Notes: generated from the letters alone by a model not told the origin. Shown: positions 35,208 to 45,077, counted from the stretch's first letter. The stretch: 51,459 nt of DNA from Acetobacter conturbans (GCF_011516755.1 NZ_WOSY01000016.1:1-51459), one strand, 5' to 3'. Translations and numbers: made by a program.

Positions 35208-36374
35208 ATGACCCACTCGGCGCGCCTTGTCATTACCCCGGTAAGGGGGTTTCGTCAGCTTTCGGCCTTTATCCGGCTGCCGCGCCGCATCTATGCGGGG
35301 ATGACAGGCTATGCGCCTCCACTCGACATGGAACAGCGGAGCCTGCTTGATCCTTCGCGCTCTCCGTTTTTCAGGCATGGCGAGGCGCAGTACTTTCTCG
35401 CATGGAAAGATGGTCGGCTCGTGGGGCGCATTTCCGCACAGGTGGATCGTCTGGTGCGCACCGTGTCGGTGGCTACGGAGCTGACCCCGGAAACCGGCTT
35501 TTTTGGCGCTCTGGATGTTGCCTCTCCGGACGTTGTCGCCCCGCTCGTGGACGCTGCCGCCTGCTGGTTGAGAGAGCGCGGCATGACCACCATGCTGGGG
35601 CCGTGGACGCTGAACAGCAACGGTGAATACGGCCTCATGATCGAGGGTCAGCAGGCCATGCCGATGGTCATGATGCCCTGGCATCCGACGTTCATCGGAC
35701 CGGCCGTCGAGGCGGCTGGGCTTGAGAAGCGGATGGACGTTCTGTCCTATCAGATGGAAATGGGACCGGAGGCGGAAGCGGCGCATATCGTGCCGAATGG
35801 CCTGAAGGTCGGGGAGGGGCGTCTCGGGACACTCTCTGTCCGGCGACTGGATGCCAAGAATCTCGACAGGGACGGCGAGATCCTGCGCACCCTCTATAAT
35901 GATACCTGGCGGGATACATGGGGGTTCGTCCCTTACACCGAGGACGACATGCACAGCATGATCCACGAGATCAAGCCGATCCTCAGGGAAGAACATTTCG
36001 TGCTGGTCGAGCAGAATGGCGAACCGGCGGGTGTCGCGCTCGTGGTGCCCAATGTGTGTGACGTGGCCGGAGATCTGGGTGGGGCGCCGTCGCCTCTTGG
36101 ATGGATGCGACTCGGAAAACGACTCCTGCGGCACGAGTTTCAATCCGCCCGCGTCATTCTGCTGGGCGTCAGCAAAGCCCTCGCGGGTACGGCGCTGGGC
36201 GCAATGCTGCCAGCGCTGCTCATCAAGGAACTGATGAACCGGGGGAATGAACTGCCCTATCGCCGCATCGAACTCGGGTGGGTGCTTGAGACCAATCAGC
36301 CGATGCGCCGCCTGATCGAACGCATCGTCCCGGAACCGACCAAACGGCACCGAGTCTACTCACGCACGCTCTAA
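35208..36374 (+). CDS. YghO-like GNAT-fold protein
   Basis: 388 residues from ATG 35208, which follows GGGAGAG; the frame extends 50 codons upstream without family likeness. The sequence matches a conserved proteobacterial family of about 390 residues often named YghO or 'GNAT family N-acetyltransferase'. Motifs include FFRHGEAQYFLAWKDGRLVGRISAQVDR near 54-80, TMLGPWTLNSNGEYGLMIEG near 130-150, and a C-terminal lobe with GWVLETNQPMRRLIER near 360-375. The family is sometimes linked to sphingolipid genes in other bacteria. I infer an acyltransferase fold but no substrate. Confidence 0.75.
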   Translation: MTHSARLVITPVRGFRQLSAFIRLPRRIYAGMTGYAPPLDMEQRSLLDPSRSPFFRHGEAQYFLAWKDGRLVGRISAQVDRLVRTVSVATELTPETGFFGALDVASPDVVAPLVDAAACWLRERGMTTMLGPWTLNSNGEYGLMIEGQQAMPMVMMPWHPTFIGPAVEAAGLEKRMDVLSYQMEMGPEAEAAHIVPNGLKVGEGRLGTLSVRRLDAKNLDRDGEILRTLYNDTWRDTWGFVPYTEDDMHSMIHEIKPILREEHFVLVEQNGEPAGVALVVPNVCDVAGDLGGAPSPLGWMRLGKRLLRHEFQSARVILLGVSKALAGTALGAMLPALLIKELMNRGNELPYRRIELGWVLETNQPMRRLIERIVPEPTKRHRVYSRTL

Positions 36375-36549
36375 CGCTTTTGAAGCCCTCCACAGGGGGG
36401 CTTCCCCGCAGCCGGATGAAGTGTTCAGCACATTGTGTCACGCGGCGCGTGAATATCACGGTGGTTGCTGACGCATACACTGCCATGTTTTGTTATTTGT
36501 AATCCGCTCCTCCTCAGTCGAAGAAAACAATTCGCGTTGAATCTGTTGA

Positions 36550-38670
36550 ATGACGAGGTGGAAAAGCGAGGTGAATGCGGCTGACAAGACATCGCAACTA
36601 CCTTGGTGGTCGTGGCGGCGACTGATATGGACGCCCACGATTAAAAGCGATTTCTTTCCGACAGGCTGGTTCATGTTCTGCCTGCGGACATGGTTCGCGG
36701 TCTGGCTGGCCCTCGCGACAGCCTTCTGGCTACAGATTTCCTCTCCCGGTTCCGCCGCCGTGACCGTCATGATTCTGGCCCAGCCTTTGCGCGGCCAGAT
36801 GCTCTCCAAAGCCCTCTACCGACTGGCCGGCACATTTGTCGGTGCCTTTGTGGCGCTGGTGCTGACATCCTGCTTCAGTCAGGATCGCGCCCTGCTTCTG
36901 GGCGGCGTCGCGCTGTGGCTGACACTCTGCTGCATCATGGGAACGCTGGAGCGCGATTTCCGCGCTTATGCCGCCATGCTGGCAGGCTACACCGTGGCGC
37001 TGATCGCCATTGGCTGCATCGACACGCCCGAGACCGCCTATACCGTGACCGTCAATCGTGTTTCCGCCATTGTGATCGGCATTGCGGCGACAGCAGCGGT
37101 GAATGACGTGTTCGGCTCGCCCACGGCATGGGCGAAACTCACCCACGGGCTGGATGCTGTCACACGCATGGTAGGCCGGATCGCCCGGGACGCCGTGGCC
37201 GGACGCTCCGTGCCGGATGCCGCCGCTCTGGCCGGTATCGCCGGACAGATCATGGCTCTGACCTCTCAGGTCTCCTTCGCCCGCACCGAGATCGCTGACG
37301 GCCATCTGCGCATGATCGGCGCGCGCTCGGCGATGGTGGCGTTGCTGGAAATGCTGAATTGCAGCCGTGCCGTTGCGATGGCGCTGGAGCACGGCCTGAT
37401 TTCCGATGACGTGGTCAATCGTGTTCGCTCCGCATTCGGCCGCGGTGAGGCGACAGTCTCGACACGCATGGCGATGGAGGATCTGGAACAGCTCGCCCGC
37501 GAGACTCATCTGGATGCCGCAGGCAATCAGACGCGCCTCAGCCTAGAGGAAGCATGGTTCCTCGAAAGGGTGATGGCGCTCCTGTCCTACTGGCGATGGG
37601 CGGAAGATGGCGTCGATTGCGTTCATAATGGCGGTCACGCACACACGCAGGCTCCCGAACTGAAGATCGTCACCCATCAGGACGTCGTTCTGGCGCTGCT
37701 CAATGGATTGCGCGTGCTGATCGGTTTTTCTCTGACGGCGGGGCTCTGCATCCTCAGCGGTCTCCCCCAGAGCTACGCCGCGCTCTCCCAGACGGCCATC
37801 GTGCTCACGCTCGCCGCCACGACCTACGATGTCCGGGCGTTCGGCATGGGAGCGCTGATCGGCATGCCGCTGGCGATCGCGACCGCTGCCGTGCTGAATT
37901 TCGGAATCCTGCCGCATGGGTCGGACATGCCGTTCTTCGCCCTGATGGTGCTGCCCGTCATTTTTGCCGGCTGCCTGCTGCTGCTCAACCCGAAGACGTC
38001 AGCGATCGGGTTCAATGCGGGCGTGTTCTTTTTCGTCATTCTCGGCGTGGCCAATGAACAGAGCTACGACCTCAAGGCGTTCATCGACCGCGACGAGCAG
38101 TATCTGTTCGCGGGGGTGCTGATCTTCATCACCCTGACACTGCTTATGCCGCCGTCAGCCCGCACCCGGCGTTTCCGTGTCGCCACAGCCATCGGTCACG
38201 ATCTGCACCGGCAGTTCGAAGGGCATGGCGAGCAGGCGGGATCGGCTCTGATCAGCAGGCACTATGATCGGCTGATCAAGCTGAGGATGTGGAACAGCTA
38301 CCTTCCGTCTTCCAAAGCCCGGGACCGCGTGTTCGCCCGTCTCGCCAGCCTTGATGATCTCAACGCGGCGCTGGCACGGGCGCGTCGTCACCTCCAGCGG
38401 GCTGCCACCATCCCTGTGGTGCGAACGGAAGCGGAGGCGGCTCTGCGCTCCTCGATTGTCTATAATGTCGGGTCCGCGATCACGCGGCTGACCATTCATG
38501 CCCAGCGGCTGCTGCTGCTTTCGGAAAACCTGCCGCATGGCGAGATGGCGACCGTGCTGGGTGCTGTTTCCGGCATGGCAGGCGCGATCCGCCTTCTGGA
38601 GCAGAACCGTTCCGCTATTGACGTGTATGGCATCCTGCCGGTTCCCACCATGCGCTGGAGAGCCCTGTGA
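36550..38670 (+). CDS. FUSC-family aromatic/fusaric acid efflux membrane protein
   Basis: 706 residues. Two membrane blocks (about 35-175 and 390-520), each of several helices, flank a cytoplasmic middle, and a soluble C-terminal region follows. This is the FUSC/AaeB plan. The family exports hydroxylated aromatic acids and fusaric acid with a DUF1656 protein and an HlyD adaptor, both encoded next. The start is uncertain: ATG 36550 has no clear ribosome site and GTG 36571 is possible. Its stop overlaps the next start (GTGA). Confidence 0.88.
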   Translation: MTRWKSEVNAADKTSQLPWWSWRRLIWTPTIKSDFFPTGWFMFCLRTWFAVWLALATAFWLQISSPGSAAVTVMILAQPLRGQMLSKALYRLAGTFVGAFVALVLTSCFSQDRALLLGGVALWLTLCCIMGTLERDFRAYAAMLAGYTVALIAIGCIDTPETAYTVTVNRVSAIVIGIAATAAVNDVFGSPTAWAKLTHGLDAVTRMVGRIARDAVAGRSVPDAAALAGIAGQIMALTSQVSFARTEIADGHLRMIGARSAMVALLEMLNCSRAVAMALEHGLISDDVVNRVRSAFGRGEATVSTRMAMEDLEQLARETHLDAAGNQTRLSLEEAWFLERVMALLSYWRWAEDGVDCVHNGGHAHTQAPELKIVTHQDVVLALLNGLRVLIGFSLTAGLCILSGLPQSYAALSQTAIVLTLAATTYDVRAFGMGALIGMPLAIATAAVLNFGILPHGSDMPFFALMVLPVIFAGCLLLLNPKTSAIGFNAGVFFFVILGVANEQSYDLKAFIDRDEQYLFAGVLIFITLTLLMPPSARTRRFRVATAIGHDLHRQFEGHGEQAGSALISRHYDRLIKLRMWNSYLPSSKARDRVFARLASLDDLNAALARARRHLQRAATIPVVRTEAEAALRSSIVYNVGSAITRLTIHAQRLLLLSENLPHGEMATVLGAVSGMAGAIRLLEQNRSAIDVYGILPVPTMRWRAL

Positions 38671-38873
38671 ACGCACCTCTTCGTTCTGTCATCAATATCG
38701 GAGGCCTGCTGGTCTCGTCCTTTCTCGTGCATGTCGGCCTCGGCCTTCTGACCATGCTCATTCTCAAGCCCATCCTGACAAAAACCCGCCTGGACCGGTT
38801 CTTGTGGAACGTGCCGCTGGCCGAGTTCGGGATGCTCATCATCTTCACGGGGATCTACACGATCCTGCTTTGA
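38667..38873 (+). CDS. DUF1656 small membrane protein (AaeX-like)
   Basis: 68 residues with two hydrophobic helices (about 11-35 and 48-67). The GTG start overlaps the FUSC stop by four bases. Small DUF1656 proteins accompany nearly all FUSC/HlyD efflux operons; the function is unknown. PLAEFGMLIIFTGIYTILL at the end is the family's conserved stretch. Confidence 0.88.
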   Translation: MNAPLRSVINIGGLLVSSFLVHVGLGLLTMLILKPILTKTRLDRFLWNVPLAEFGMLIIFTGIYTILL

Positions 38874-38990
38874 ACCGGACGCCATCCCGGCTTTTCGCCC
38901 GGGAAGAAACAGGGAGCCTCGAAGAGGCAATGGAACAGCGACAGATCATGACGGGACTTTTGACGGCCTTTCCGGGCACGGTGCACCCTC

Positions 38991-39947
38991 ATGTTTGAAA
39001 AAGCGCGGCGAGCCCTCCAGTACACCACAACCGGGGTCATTCTCCTTATCGCGCTCATCACGGCTTTCGTGCTCTGGGACTATTATACGTCGGCGCCGTG
39101 GACCCGAAATGGACAGGTGCGCGTCCAGACGGTCAACATCGCCCCCCGTGTGTCCGGCCCCATCATCGGACTGCATGTGCATGACAACCAGTTCGTCCGG
39201 TCAGGGGAAGTGCTGTACGATATTGATCCGTTCGACTTCCAGATCGCCCTCGCTACGGCCACCGCTGTCGCAGAGCAGAGACAGGCGGATCTGGCCCTCA
39301 AGATGGCGCAGCAGAACCGCCGCGACCGACTGACGGATGCCGCTGCCTCACGCGAGGAAAAACAGGTCTATGAAGCGACGGCCGCCGTGGCGCGGGCACA
39401 ATATGCCCAGGCACTCGCCCAGCTTTCGCAGGCGAAGATCAATCTCGAACGGACGCATATCCACAGCACGGTCAGCGGTCCGGTCAACAACCTCATCATG
39501 CGGGTCGGTGACTTCGCGACCGCAGGCCAGCCGAATATCACCGTGATCGACCAGCATTCCTACTGGGTGGACGGATATTTCGAGGAAACCAAGATCGGTT
39601 CCGTGAACATCGGCGATCCTGTCCGCATCGACCTGATGGGGTTTCACGAACCGCTCGAAGGCCATGTCGTCAGCATCACGCGGGGCATTGCCACGTCCAA
39701 CGCCAGCAGCGGGGTACAGGGCCTGCCCTCTGTCGATCCTGTCTATACATGGGTCCGACTGGCGCAACGCATCCCGGTGCGCGTGGAGATCGACCGTATT
39801 CCGGACACCGTCACCATCGCGGCGGGCATGACCGCCACCGTGACGATTGTCGGCAGCAAGGGGCACCGCGCCCACGACACGTTGCAGGATGTTTTCGAGC
39901 GTCTGCATGACACGCTGTTCGGGATTGGCGCGGGGACTCACCGCTAA
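38991..39947 (+). CDS. HlyD-family periplasmic adaptor (AaeA-like)
   Basis: 318 residues. One N-terminal membrane helix (about 13-31); the first half of a lipoyl domain (VNIAPRVSGPIIGLHVHDNQFVRSGEVLYDIDP near 50-83); a short alpha hairpin (about 85-150); then the returning lipoyl half and beta-barrel (RTHIHSTVSGPVNNLIMRVGDFATAGQPNITVIDQ). It links the FUSC pump to an outer membrane channel. 117 bp separate it from the DUF1656 gene with nothing recognisable. Operon order FUSC-DUF1656-HlyD. Confidence 0.9.
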   Translation: MFEKARRALQYTTTGVILLIALITAFVLWDYYTSAPWTRNGQVRVQTVNIAPRVSGPIIGLHVHDNQFVRSGEVLYDIDPFDFQIALATATAVAEQRQADLALKMAQQNRRDRLTDAAASREEKQVYEATAAVARAQYAQALAQLSQAKINLERTHIHSTVSGPVNNLIMRVGDFATAGQPNITVIDQHSYWVDGYFEETKIGSVNIGDPVRIDLMGFHEPLEGHVVSITRGIATSNASSGVQGLPSVDPVYTWVRLAQRIPVRVEIDRIPDTVTIAAGMTATVTIVGSKGHRAHDTLQDVFERLHDTLFGIGAGTHR

Positions 39948-40022
39948 CGGAAGCTTTCTCACGGCTTGATATGCTCCCGTCGCGTGGTTACATTTTCCGG
40001 GAGGCCATATCAGGCTCTCAGA

Positions 40023-40466
40023 GTGAAGGTGTGCGTGCAGCGGATACGCCAGACGAACGTAGGAAGATGGATTGCCATCCTGCTGTTGCAGGTGGCGATG
40101 TGTCTGCCTGTCTTCGGGGCCACTCATGCAATCGCTGCCTCTCATCCGGACTGCATGGGCTGCAAGGCTCCTGCCATGGCCGCCACGATGGCGATGCCTG
40201 CTGAAGCCGTGCCCTGTCACCATCCGTCCGTCTTTGCCTCATCCCCGGCTCATGGTGCGGGGACCGTCTCCCGGCAGGATACGGGACATGGTCATTGTTG
40301 CGTGACGGGTGAGTGTGTCCAGTTCTCCCTGATGGCGGACCCGCCATTCGCGTTGCGATACAGATCCCTGCTTCAGCCAGCGAGAGCTTACCATCGTATC
40401 GCCAGTGCCCTGCGGCTCGGACAGATTGCAATTCCGGCACTTCCCCCGCCCAGACAGGTTTCCTGA
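40023..40466 (+). CDS. Small exported Cys/His-rich protein upstream of copA
   Basis: 147 residues from GTG 40023; TTG 39966 would give 166. The N-terminus is basic, then a hydrophobic stretch (WIAILLLQVAMCLPVFGATHAIA) forms a signal peptide. The mature part has metal-type clusters: HPDCMGCKAP, CHHP, and HGHCCVTGEC. It is unconserved to my eye but resembles in plan the CopL/DUF2946-like leaders encoded before copper or metal genes. The copA start is 82 bp downstream; that gap holds a GCCGCT-TTG-AGCGGC hairpin at 40469-40483. I infer copper binding or sensing. Function is not shown by sequence alone. Confidence 0.6.
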   Translation: MKVCVQRIRQTNVGRWIAILLLQVAMCLPVFGATHAIAASHPDCMGCKAPAMAATMAMPAEAVPCHHPSVFASSPAHGAGTVSRQDTGHGHCCVTGECVQFSLMADPPFALRYRSLLQPARAYHRIASALRLGQIAIPALPPPRQVS

Positions 40467-40548
40467 AGCCGCTTTGAGCGGCGATCCGCGCCTGAAAGGT
40501 CGCTGAACGCGGCCTCTTTCATCCGTGATCTCTTCAGGATCGTGACCC

Positions 40549-42498
40549 ATGTCTTCATGTATTCAGCCGAAACGTAAGGCGGTAAGCCGTCGGCGTTTTG
40601 TGACCAGTACGGCTCTCCTCGGTATCAGCTCCGTTTTTCCGCATCTGAGCCGGGCCGCTCCTGCCAGTGTGGCGTCGTCCGGTATGCTGCCAGAGGCCGC
40701 CTCGTCCTTTTCCCTCAATGTAGAAGAGGTTCCCGTTCATATCGGTGGCGAGAAAGCCACGTCCGTGGGGATCAACGGCTCCATGCCAGCCCCAACTCTT
40801 CGCTGGCGGGAAGGAGACACGGTCGAGATTCAGGTCAACAACAGGCTTGACGAAAAGACCTCAATCCACTGGCACGGCATACGCCTCCCAGCCGAGATGG
40901 ATGGTGTGCCGGGACTGAGTTTCTCAGGGATACGCGCCGGAGAGTCCTTCACCTATCGGTTCCCGGTCCGTCAAAACGGCACCTACTGGTATCACAGCCA
41001 CTCCGGGGGACAGGAACAGAGCGGGTTGTATGGGGCCATCGTCATCGATCCTGCGGGCCGACCGGCCTATGAGGCGGATCGTGATTATGTGGTCGTTCTC
41101 TCGGACTGGACCGATGCCGACCCGATGGACATCATCTCCAATCTCAAATTCAACAGCGATTATTACAATTTCCGCCAGCGGACCGTCGGGACGTTTGTGA
41201 GCGATGCGCGCAGGAACGGACTGATCTCCAGCGTGCGCGATCGCCTCATGTGGGGGCGCATGAACATGGCACCGACCGATATCTCGGACGTGTCGGGCGC
41301 CATCTATACCTATCTCATGAATGGTCACGCCCCTGACCACGGATGGACCGGGCTGTTCCGTCCCGGCGAGAAGATTCGGCTACGTTTCATAAACGCCGCG
41401 TCCATGACGCTCTTCGACGTGCGGATTCCCGGGCTCACGATAGAGGTTGTCGGAGCGGACGGAAACGATGTGGAATCGGTTTCCGTGGATGAGTTCCGCA
41501 TTGCGCCCGCCGAGACTTATGACGTGCTGGTGTCGCCTTCGTCCTCCGGGCCTTACACCATTTTCGTGCAGTCGGAAGACCGCACCGGCTATGCCCGCGG
41601 GACGCTCGCCATGCAGGATGGTGTGCAGGGCGCTGTGCCGCCGATGGATCCGCGCCCGATGCGCAGCATGACCGATATGGGCATGGCGGGGATGGCCATG
41701 CCTCATTCCGGCGGCAGCATGTCGGGAAAGTCTCTTCCTGCGGCGGCCTCAAAACCTGAGCACCATGCTTCGCCGCGCGCAGTCTCCATGGACGACATGG
41801 ATATGAGCGGCATGGACGATATGGATGGCATGGACATGCCACCTTCTCACACCATGTCGGGACAGGCGCATAAAGCCGGTCATGAAAAGATGAAACCGGT
41901 GCCTCACGCCATGAAGACGGCACCTGCTGTGCCGGTGCAGGCAGAGAAGATGCACATGCCTGCTTCGGCCGCCATCGGGTCATCCCACTCGGTGCATCTC
42001 AAGCCGGGTGTCGAAGTGCAGAGTATCGCCAGAGAAACGTCCAACCGCCTTGGTGAGGCAGGCGATGGTCTGGATGGCGATGGTCGCCGGTCATTGCGTT
42101 ACACCGATCTGCGTGCGCTTCGCCCCGGTACCGACCCCCGTGAGCCTTCGCGCGAAATCGTTCTTCACCTCACCGGAAACATGGAGCGATTTATCTGGGG
42201 ATTCGACGGGAAAAAGTTTTCAGAAGCAGGTCCGGTCGAACTCACTCTGGGCGAGCGTGTGCGGTTCGTGCTGATTAACGACACGATGATGGAGCATCCG
42301 ATCCATCTGCACGGGCTATGGAGCGAACTGGAGAACGGGCAGGGGGAATATCGCCCGTATAAGCACACAGTGATCGTGAAACCGGGGGAACGTCTCAGTT
42401 ATCTGGTGACGGCGGATGTACCCGGGATGTGGGCCTATCATTGCCATCTGCTCTATCACATGGAAACCGGCATGTTCCGGACGGTCGTGGTGTCATGA
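40549..42498 (+). CDS. copA: Periplasmic multicopper oxidase CopA
   Basis: 649 residues. Tat signal SRRRFVTS at 13-20, then three cupredoxin domains. Copper ligands: HWH at 107-109, YHSH at 148-151, HPIHLHG at 583-589 and HCHLLYHMETGM at 631-642, which include the type 1 Cys (C632), His and axial Met. A Met/His/Asp-rich insert (about 365-470, with repeats like DMDMSGMDDMDGM) is the copper-binding region of CopA/PcoA. It oxidises Cu(I) or sequesters copper in the periplasm. The stop overlaps the copB start (ATGA). Name copA here means the oxidase, not the P-type ATPase. Confidence 0.93.
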   Translation: MSSCIQPKRKAVSRRRFVTSTALLGISSVFPHLSRAAPASVASSGMLPEAASSFSLNVEEVPVHIGGEKATSVGINGSMPAPTLRWREGDTVEIQVNNRLDEKTSIHWHGIRLPAEMDGVPGLSFSGIRAGESFTYRFPVRQNGTYWYHSHSGGQEQSGLYGAIVIDPAGRPAYEADRDYVVVLSDWTDADPMDIISNLKFNSDYYNFRQRTVGTFVSDARRNGLISSVRDRLMWGRMNMAPTDISDVSGAIYTYLMNGHAPDHGWTGLFRPGEKIRLRFINAASMTLFDVRIPGLTIEVVGADGNDVESVSVDEFRIAPAETYDVLVSPSSSGPYTIFVQSEDRTGYARGTLAMQDGVQGAVPPMDPRPMRSMTDMGMAGMAMPHSGGSMSGKSLPAAASKPEHHASPRAVSMDDMDMSGMDDMDGMDMPPSHTMSGQAHKAGHEKMKPVPHAMKTAPAVPVQAEKMHMPASAAIGSSHSVHLKPGVEVQSIARETSNRLGEAGDGLDGDGRRSLRYTDLRALRPGTDPREPSREIVLHLTGNMERFIWGFDGKKFSEAGPVELTLGERVRFVLINDTMMEHPIHLHGLWSELENGQGEYRPYKHTVIVKPGERLSYLVTADVPGMWAYHCHLLYHMETGMFRTVVVS

Positions 42499-43259
42499 AA
42501 AACCGCGCCATCTTCCTATGGACAATGTTGTCTGCGTCGACATGTATGGATCATGCCCTTGCAGCGGGTGTGACTGTTTCCTCAAAGCCCAAGGCGATCT
42601 CATATATAAACGGGATCGTGCCTGTCATGGATCAGGGCACATATCTGCATGCCGTGCTGGAGCAGTTTGAGGCCCGTTACAGTGGGGCCGGAGGAGAGTT
42701 CCGTTACGACGGGCAGGCCTGGTACGGTTCTGATTACAACAGGCTCTGGGTAAAATCCGAAGGCACTATCGGAGTGGATGGTCGTTTCAGGGACGGAGAT
42801 CATGAAATTCTCTACGACCGTCCCATTTCCCGTTACTTCGATCTGCAATCCGGTGTGAGGCTCGATATTGACCACGGACCGACACGGGCCTGGGGGGCGG
42901 TCGGGATTCAGGGGCTTGCGCTCTATTTCTTCGATGCGGAGGCTACGTTCTATTTCAGCGACCGTGGCGTAGCCGGACGATTGCACGGATCTTACGATAT
43001 CCTCATCACCAACCGTCTCATTCTCCAGCCTCAGGCAGAGCTCAATTTCTATTCAGCCGCCGATGAGGCCCGGGGAGTAGGGCGCGGTCTGTCTGATGTC
43101 GATGCAGGTCTTCGCCTGCGGTACGAATGGCATAGAAAAGTCGCACCATACATCGGCGTTACATATTCAAATTCTCTGTATGCAACAGGGCAGGGAGCAG
43201 CATCGCGGGATTCTGGTGGGCATGTCAATTTCACATTCGGTGTTCGTAGCTGGTTCTGA
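42495..43259 (+). CDS. copB: Outer membrane copper resistance protein CopB
   Basis: 254 residues. Signal peptide about 1-24 (ending HALAAG), then a beta-barrel CopB domain: EARYSGAGGEFRYDGQAWYGSDYNRLWVKSEGT near 60-95, RPISRYFDLQSGVRLDID and RYEWHRKVAPYIGVTYSNSLYATG near the end. It lacks the Met/His-rich N-terminal segment of Pseudomonas CopB and is shorter. It partners CopA in copper resistance. Translationally coupled to copA. A weak AGGAA/TTCCT hairpin with AT-rich tail follows at 43272-43284. Confidence 0.9.
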   Translation: MKNRAIFLWTMLSASTCMDHALAAGVTVSSKPKAISYINGIVPVMDQGTYLHAVLEQFEARYSGAGGEFRYDGQAWYGSDYNRLWVKSEGTIGVDGRFRDGDHEILYDRPISRYFDLQSGVRLDIDHGPTRAWGAVGIQGLALYFFDAEATFYFSDRGVAGRLHGSYDILITNRLILQPQAELNFYSAADEARGVGRGLSDVDAGLRLRYEWHRKVAPYIGVTYSNSLYATGQGAASRDSGGHVNFTFGVRSWF

Positions 43260-43458
43260 TAAGACAAGAAGAGGAAAAGTTCCTTTATTTATTTGGGATC
43301 TCTTCAGAGGAAGTGGAAAATCCCGCATCCGGATCACTCTTTAACCATTGATTAAGTTTTTTGCGGCATTCGTTTAGTCGAACCCGAGAGTGGCATGGAT
43401 CATGATTGCTCCGGCAGGGTGCAACAGTTAACTTACTGTGACGACAGGATCTGGACAG

Positions 43459-43686
43459 ATGCAGTACTTCCTAATTCAGAAAATTGCCGAAAGCAGAGCG
43501 ATCAATCGTATGCGCGCTCTTCTGGCGGACCGAGAAGGCGTAACGGCTATTGAATATGCCCTCATTGCGGGACTGATCGCAGTCGCATCTTTTACTGCGA
43601 TGAAAGCACTTGGTGGATCGCTGCAGACTCTGTTCAGCTCGATTTCGACGACGCTTAACAGCGCACCGACGGCAACGGGTAGCTAA
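43459..43686 (+). CDS. flp: Flp-type pilin
   Basis: 75 residues from ATG 43459; an internal ATG at 43510 would give 58. The processing site is G27/V28 in REGVTAIEYALIAGLIAVASF, with Glu at +5 and Tyr at +6, the Flp/Fap signature. The long hydrophobic helix polymerises into adhesive Tad pili. It heads the Tad locus after a 199-bp intergenic region that ends copB and must hold the pilin promoter; I see AT-rich stretches but assign no boxes. Base composition is still intermediate here. Confidence 0.93.
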   Translation: MQYFLIQKIAESRAINRMRALLADREGVTAIEYALIAGLIAVASFTAMKALGGSLQTLFSSISTTLNSAPTATGS

Positions 43687-43719
43687 CGTCTAAGTTTCAG
43701 TTTGAGATGAGTAAGAGAG

Positions 43720-44205
43720 ATGCTGCAAAAAGTTTTGCTGGATGCAGCATCTCTTGCTCTTTTATTCTCAGCTGTAACGGATATCAAATTTCGTACGATC
43801 TATAATTCAGTTTCGTTATTTATTTTTGTTGTATCGCTTGTTTGCGCCTTCGAGCGGGGTGAATTTAGCGAAGAATTGCTTGCGATTGGTGTCCTCGCAC
43901 CGATTTTTTACGCTTTCTGGATTTTCAGAGTTCTCGGAGGAGGTGACGTCAAACTCCTTCTGGCGGTTATTCCTCTGGTGCCGATAAACGATCTTTTATC
44001 GTTGTTCATGTCAATTTCTCTCTGTGGCGTGCTGGTTGCCGTCATTTGTCTCATGAGATCGAAGATTGGCTGGCCTGGAACTCGTTCCACGATGTCTACA
44101 AAAAATGGAGAAAAGGTAGCTGCTCATTTGGTGGTTTCGGTCCCTTATGGGGTTGCCATAGCGTTGGGCGTTATTGTGGAAACATTGAAAATTCTGGAAA
44201 TGTAA
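43720..44205 (+). CDS. cpaA: Prepilin peptidase CpaA/TadV
   Basis: 161 residues, four to five membrane helices. It has the aspartic peptidase motifs: Asp in AVTDIKFRTIYN near 20 and GGGDVKLL near 68-75. It processes Flp pilin and pseudopilins. The stop shares one base with the cpaB start (TAATG). Confidence 0.92.
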   Translation: MLQKVLLDAASLALLFSAVTDIKFRTIYNSVSLFIFVVSLVCAFERGEFSEELLAIGVLAPIFYAFWIFRVLGGGDVKLLLAVIPLVPINDLLSLFMSISLCGVLVAVICLMRSKIGWPGTRSTMSTKNGEKVAAHLVVSVPYGVAIALGVIVETLKILEM

Positions 44206-45077
44206 TGAGATTTTATAGATATTCGTTGTTTTTCTGCGTTGGTGTTTTGACGATCATGTGCATTTTTCTCGTGGTCAAGCTTTCATCCCGACCTGAACCC
44301 CAAGAGAAAATCGTTCAGGCAGTGAAGCCTGAACCTATGGTTACGATACTTGTCGCCAATCGGCAGCTTTATGCCGGAGAAGTCCTTCAGTCCGCAGATA
44401 TATCCTCTTCGAAAATTCCGCAGGCTTTTGTGTTGCCCGGAACAGTTGCTGATTCCAGTTCTGCACGCCAAGGTATCGTTGGAACCTTGCTGCGTGTATC
44501 CATTCCCAAAAGCAGTCCTATCAGAGCGGAAGATGTCGTTCATCCGGGGGATGGTGGATTCCTTGCTGCATTATTGAATCCTGGCAAGCGAGGTATCGCC
44601 GTGCCGGTGGATCCATCCAACGCTGCGGGGGGATTGATATGGCCGGGTGATTTTGTGGATGTCTTGCTTATGCCCAACATCTCCAGAAGTGATGAGGGCT
44701 CAGCGCAGCATGATTCAGCAGTCAAAACCCTTCTCCATAATGTCCGTGTCGTTGCCGTAGACCAGCATCTGGTGCGGGGAAAGGGGCCAGCCGCCGCAAA
44801 TCAGAATGCTAAAACCGTCGTTCTGGAGTTGCTTCCTGATGAGGCGCAGAAATTAGCGCTGGCAGAGAAAATAGGCAAAATCGTTTTAACTTTACGATCG
44901 CTTAGTCAGGTATCCGCAGATCACCTGCCTTCCGATGCACTGTGGAATGACGATATTTTTGAAGCTCAGGTTAAAGAAAAAAAAGTGAATCCACCGCAAG
45001 ATACCAATCAGAAGACAATGATCCGTGTTTTTAACGGGCTGACGGAAGTTTCCAGCAATGCTCATGAACATAATTAA
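44205..45077 (+). CDS. cpaB: Flp pilus assembly protein CpaB/RcpC
   Basis: 290 residues from ATG 44205; the longer frame upstream overlaps cpaA and is discarded. A membrane helix at about 5-24, a SAF domain (about 42-105, VTILVANRQLYAGEVLQSADIS), and the RcpC/CpaB domain with KRGIAVPVDPSNAAGGLIWPGDFVDVLL near 126-155. The periplasmic protein is thought to work with the secretin. It overlaps the cpaC start by about 20 bp. Confidence 0.92.
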   Translation: MRFYRYSLFFCVGVLTIMCIFLVVKLSSRPEPQEKIVQAVKPEPMVTILVANRQLYAGEVLQSADISSSKIPQAFVLPGTVADSSSARQGIVGTLLRVSIPKSSPIRAEDVVHPGDGGFLAALLNPGKRGIAVPVDPSNAAGGLIWPGDFVDVLLMPNISRSDEGSAQHDSAVKTLLHNVRVVAVDQHLVRGKGPAAANQNAKTVVLELLPDEAQKLALAEKIGKIVLTLRSLSQVSADHLPSDALWNDDIFEAQVKEKKVNPPQDTNQKTMIRVFNGLTEVSSNAHEHN

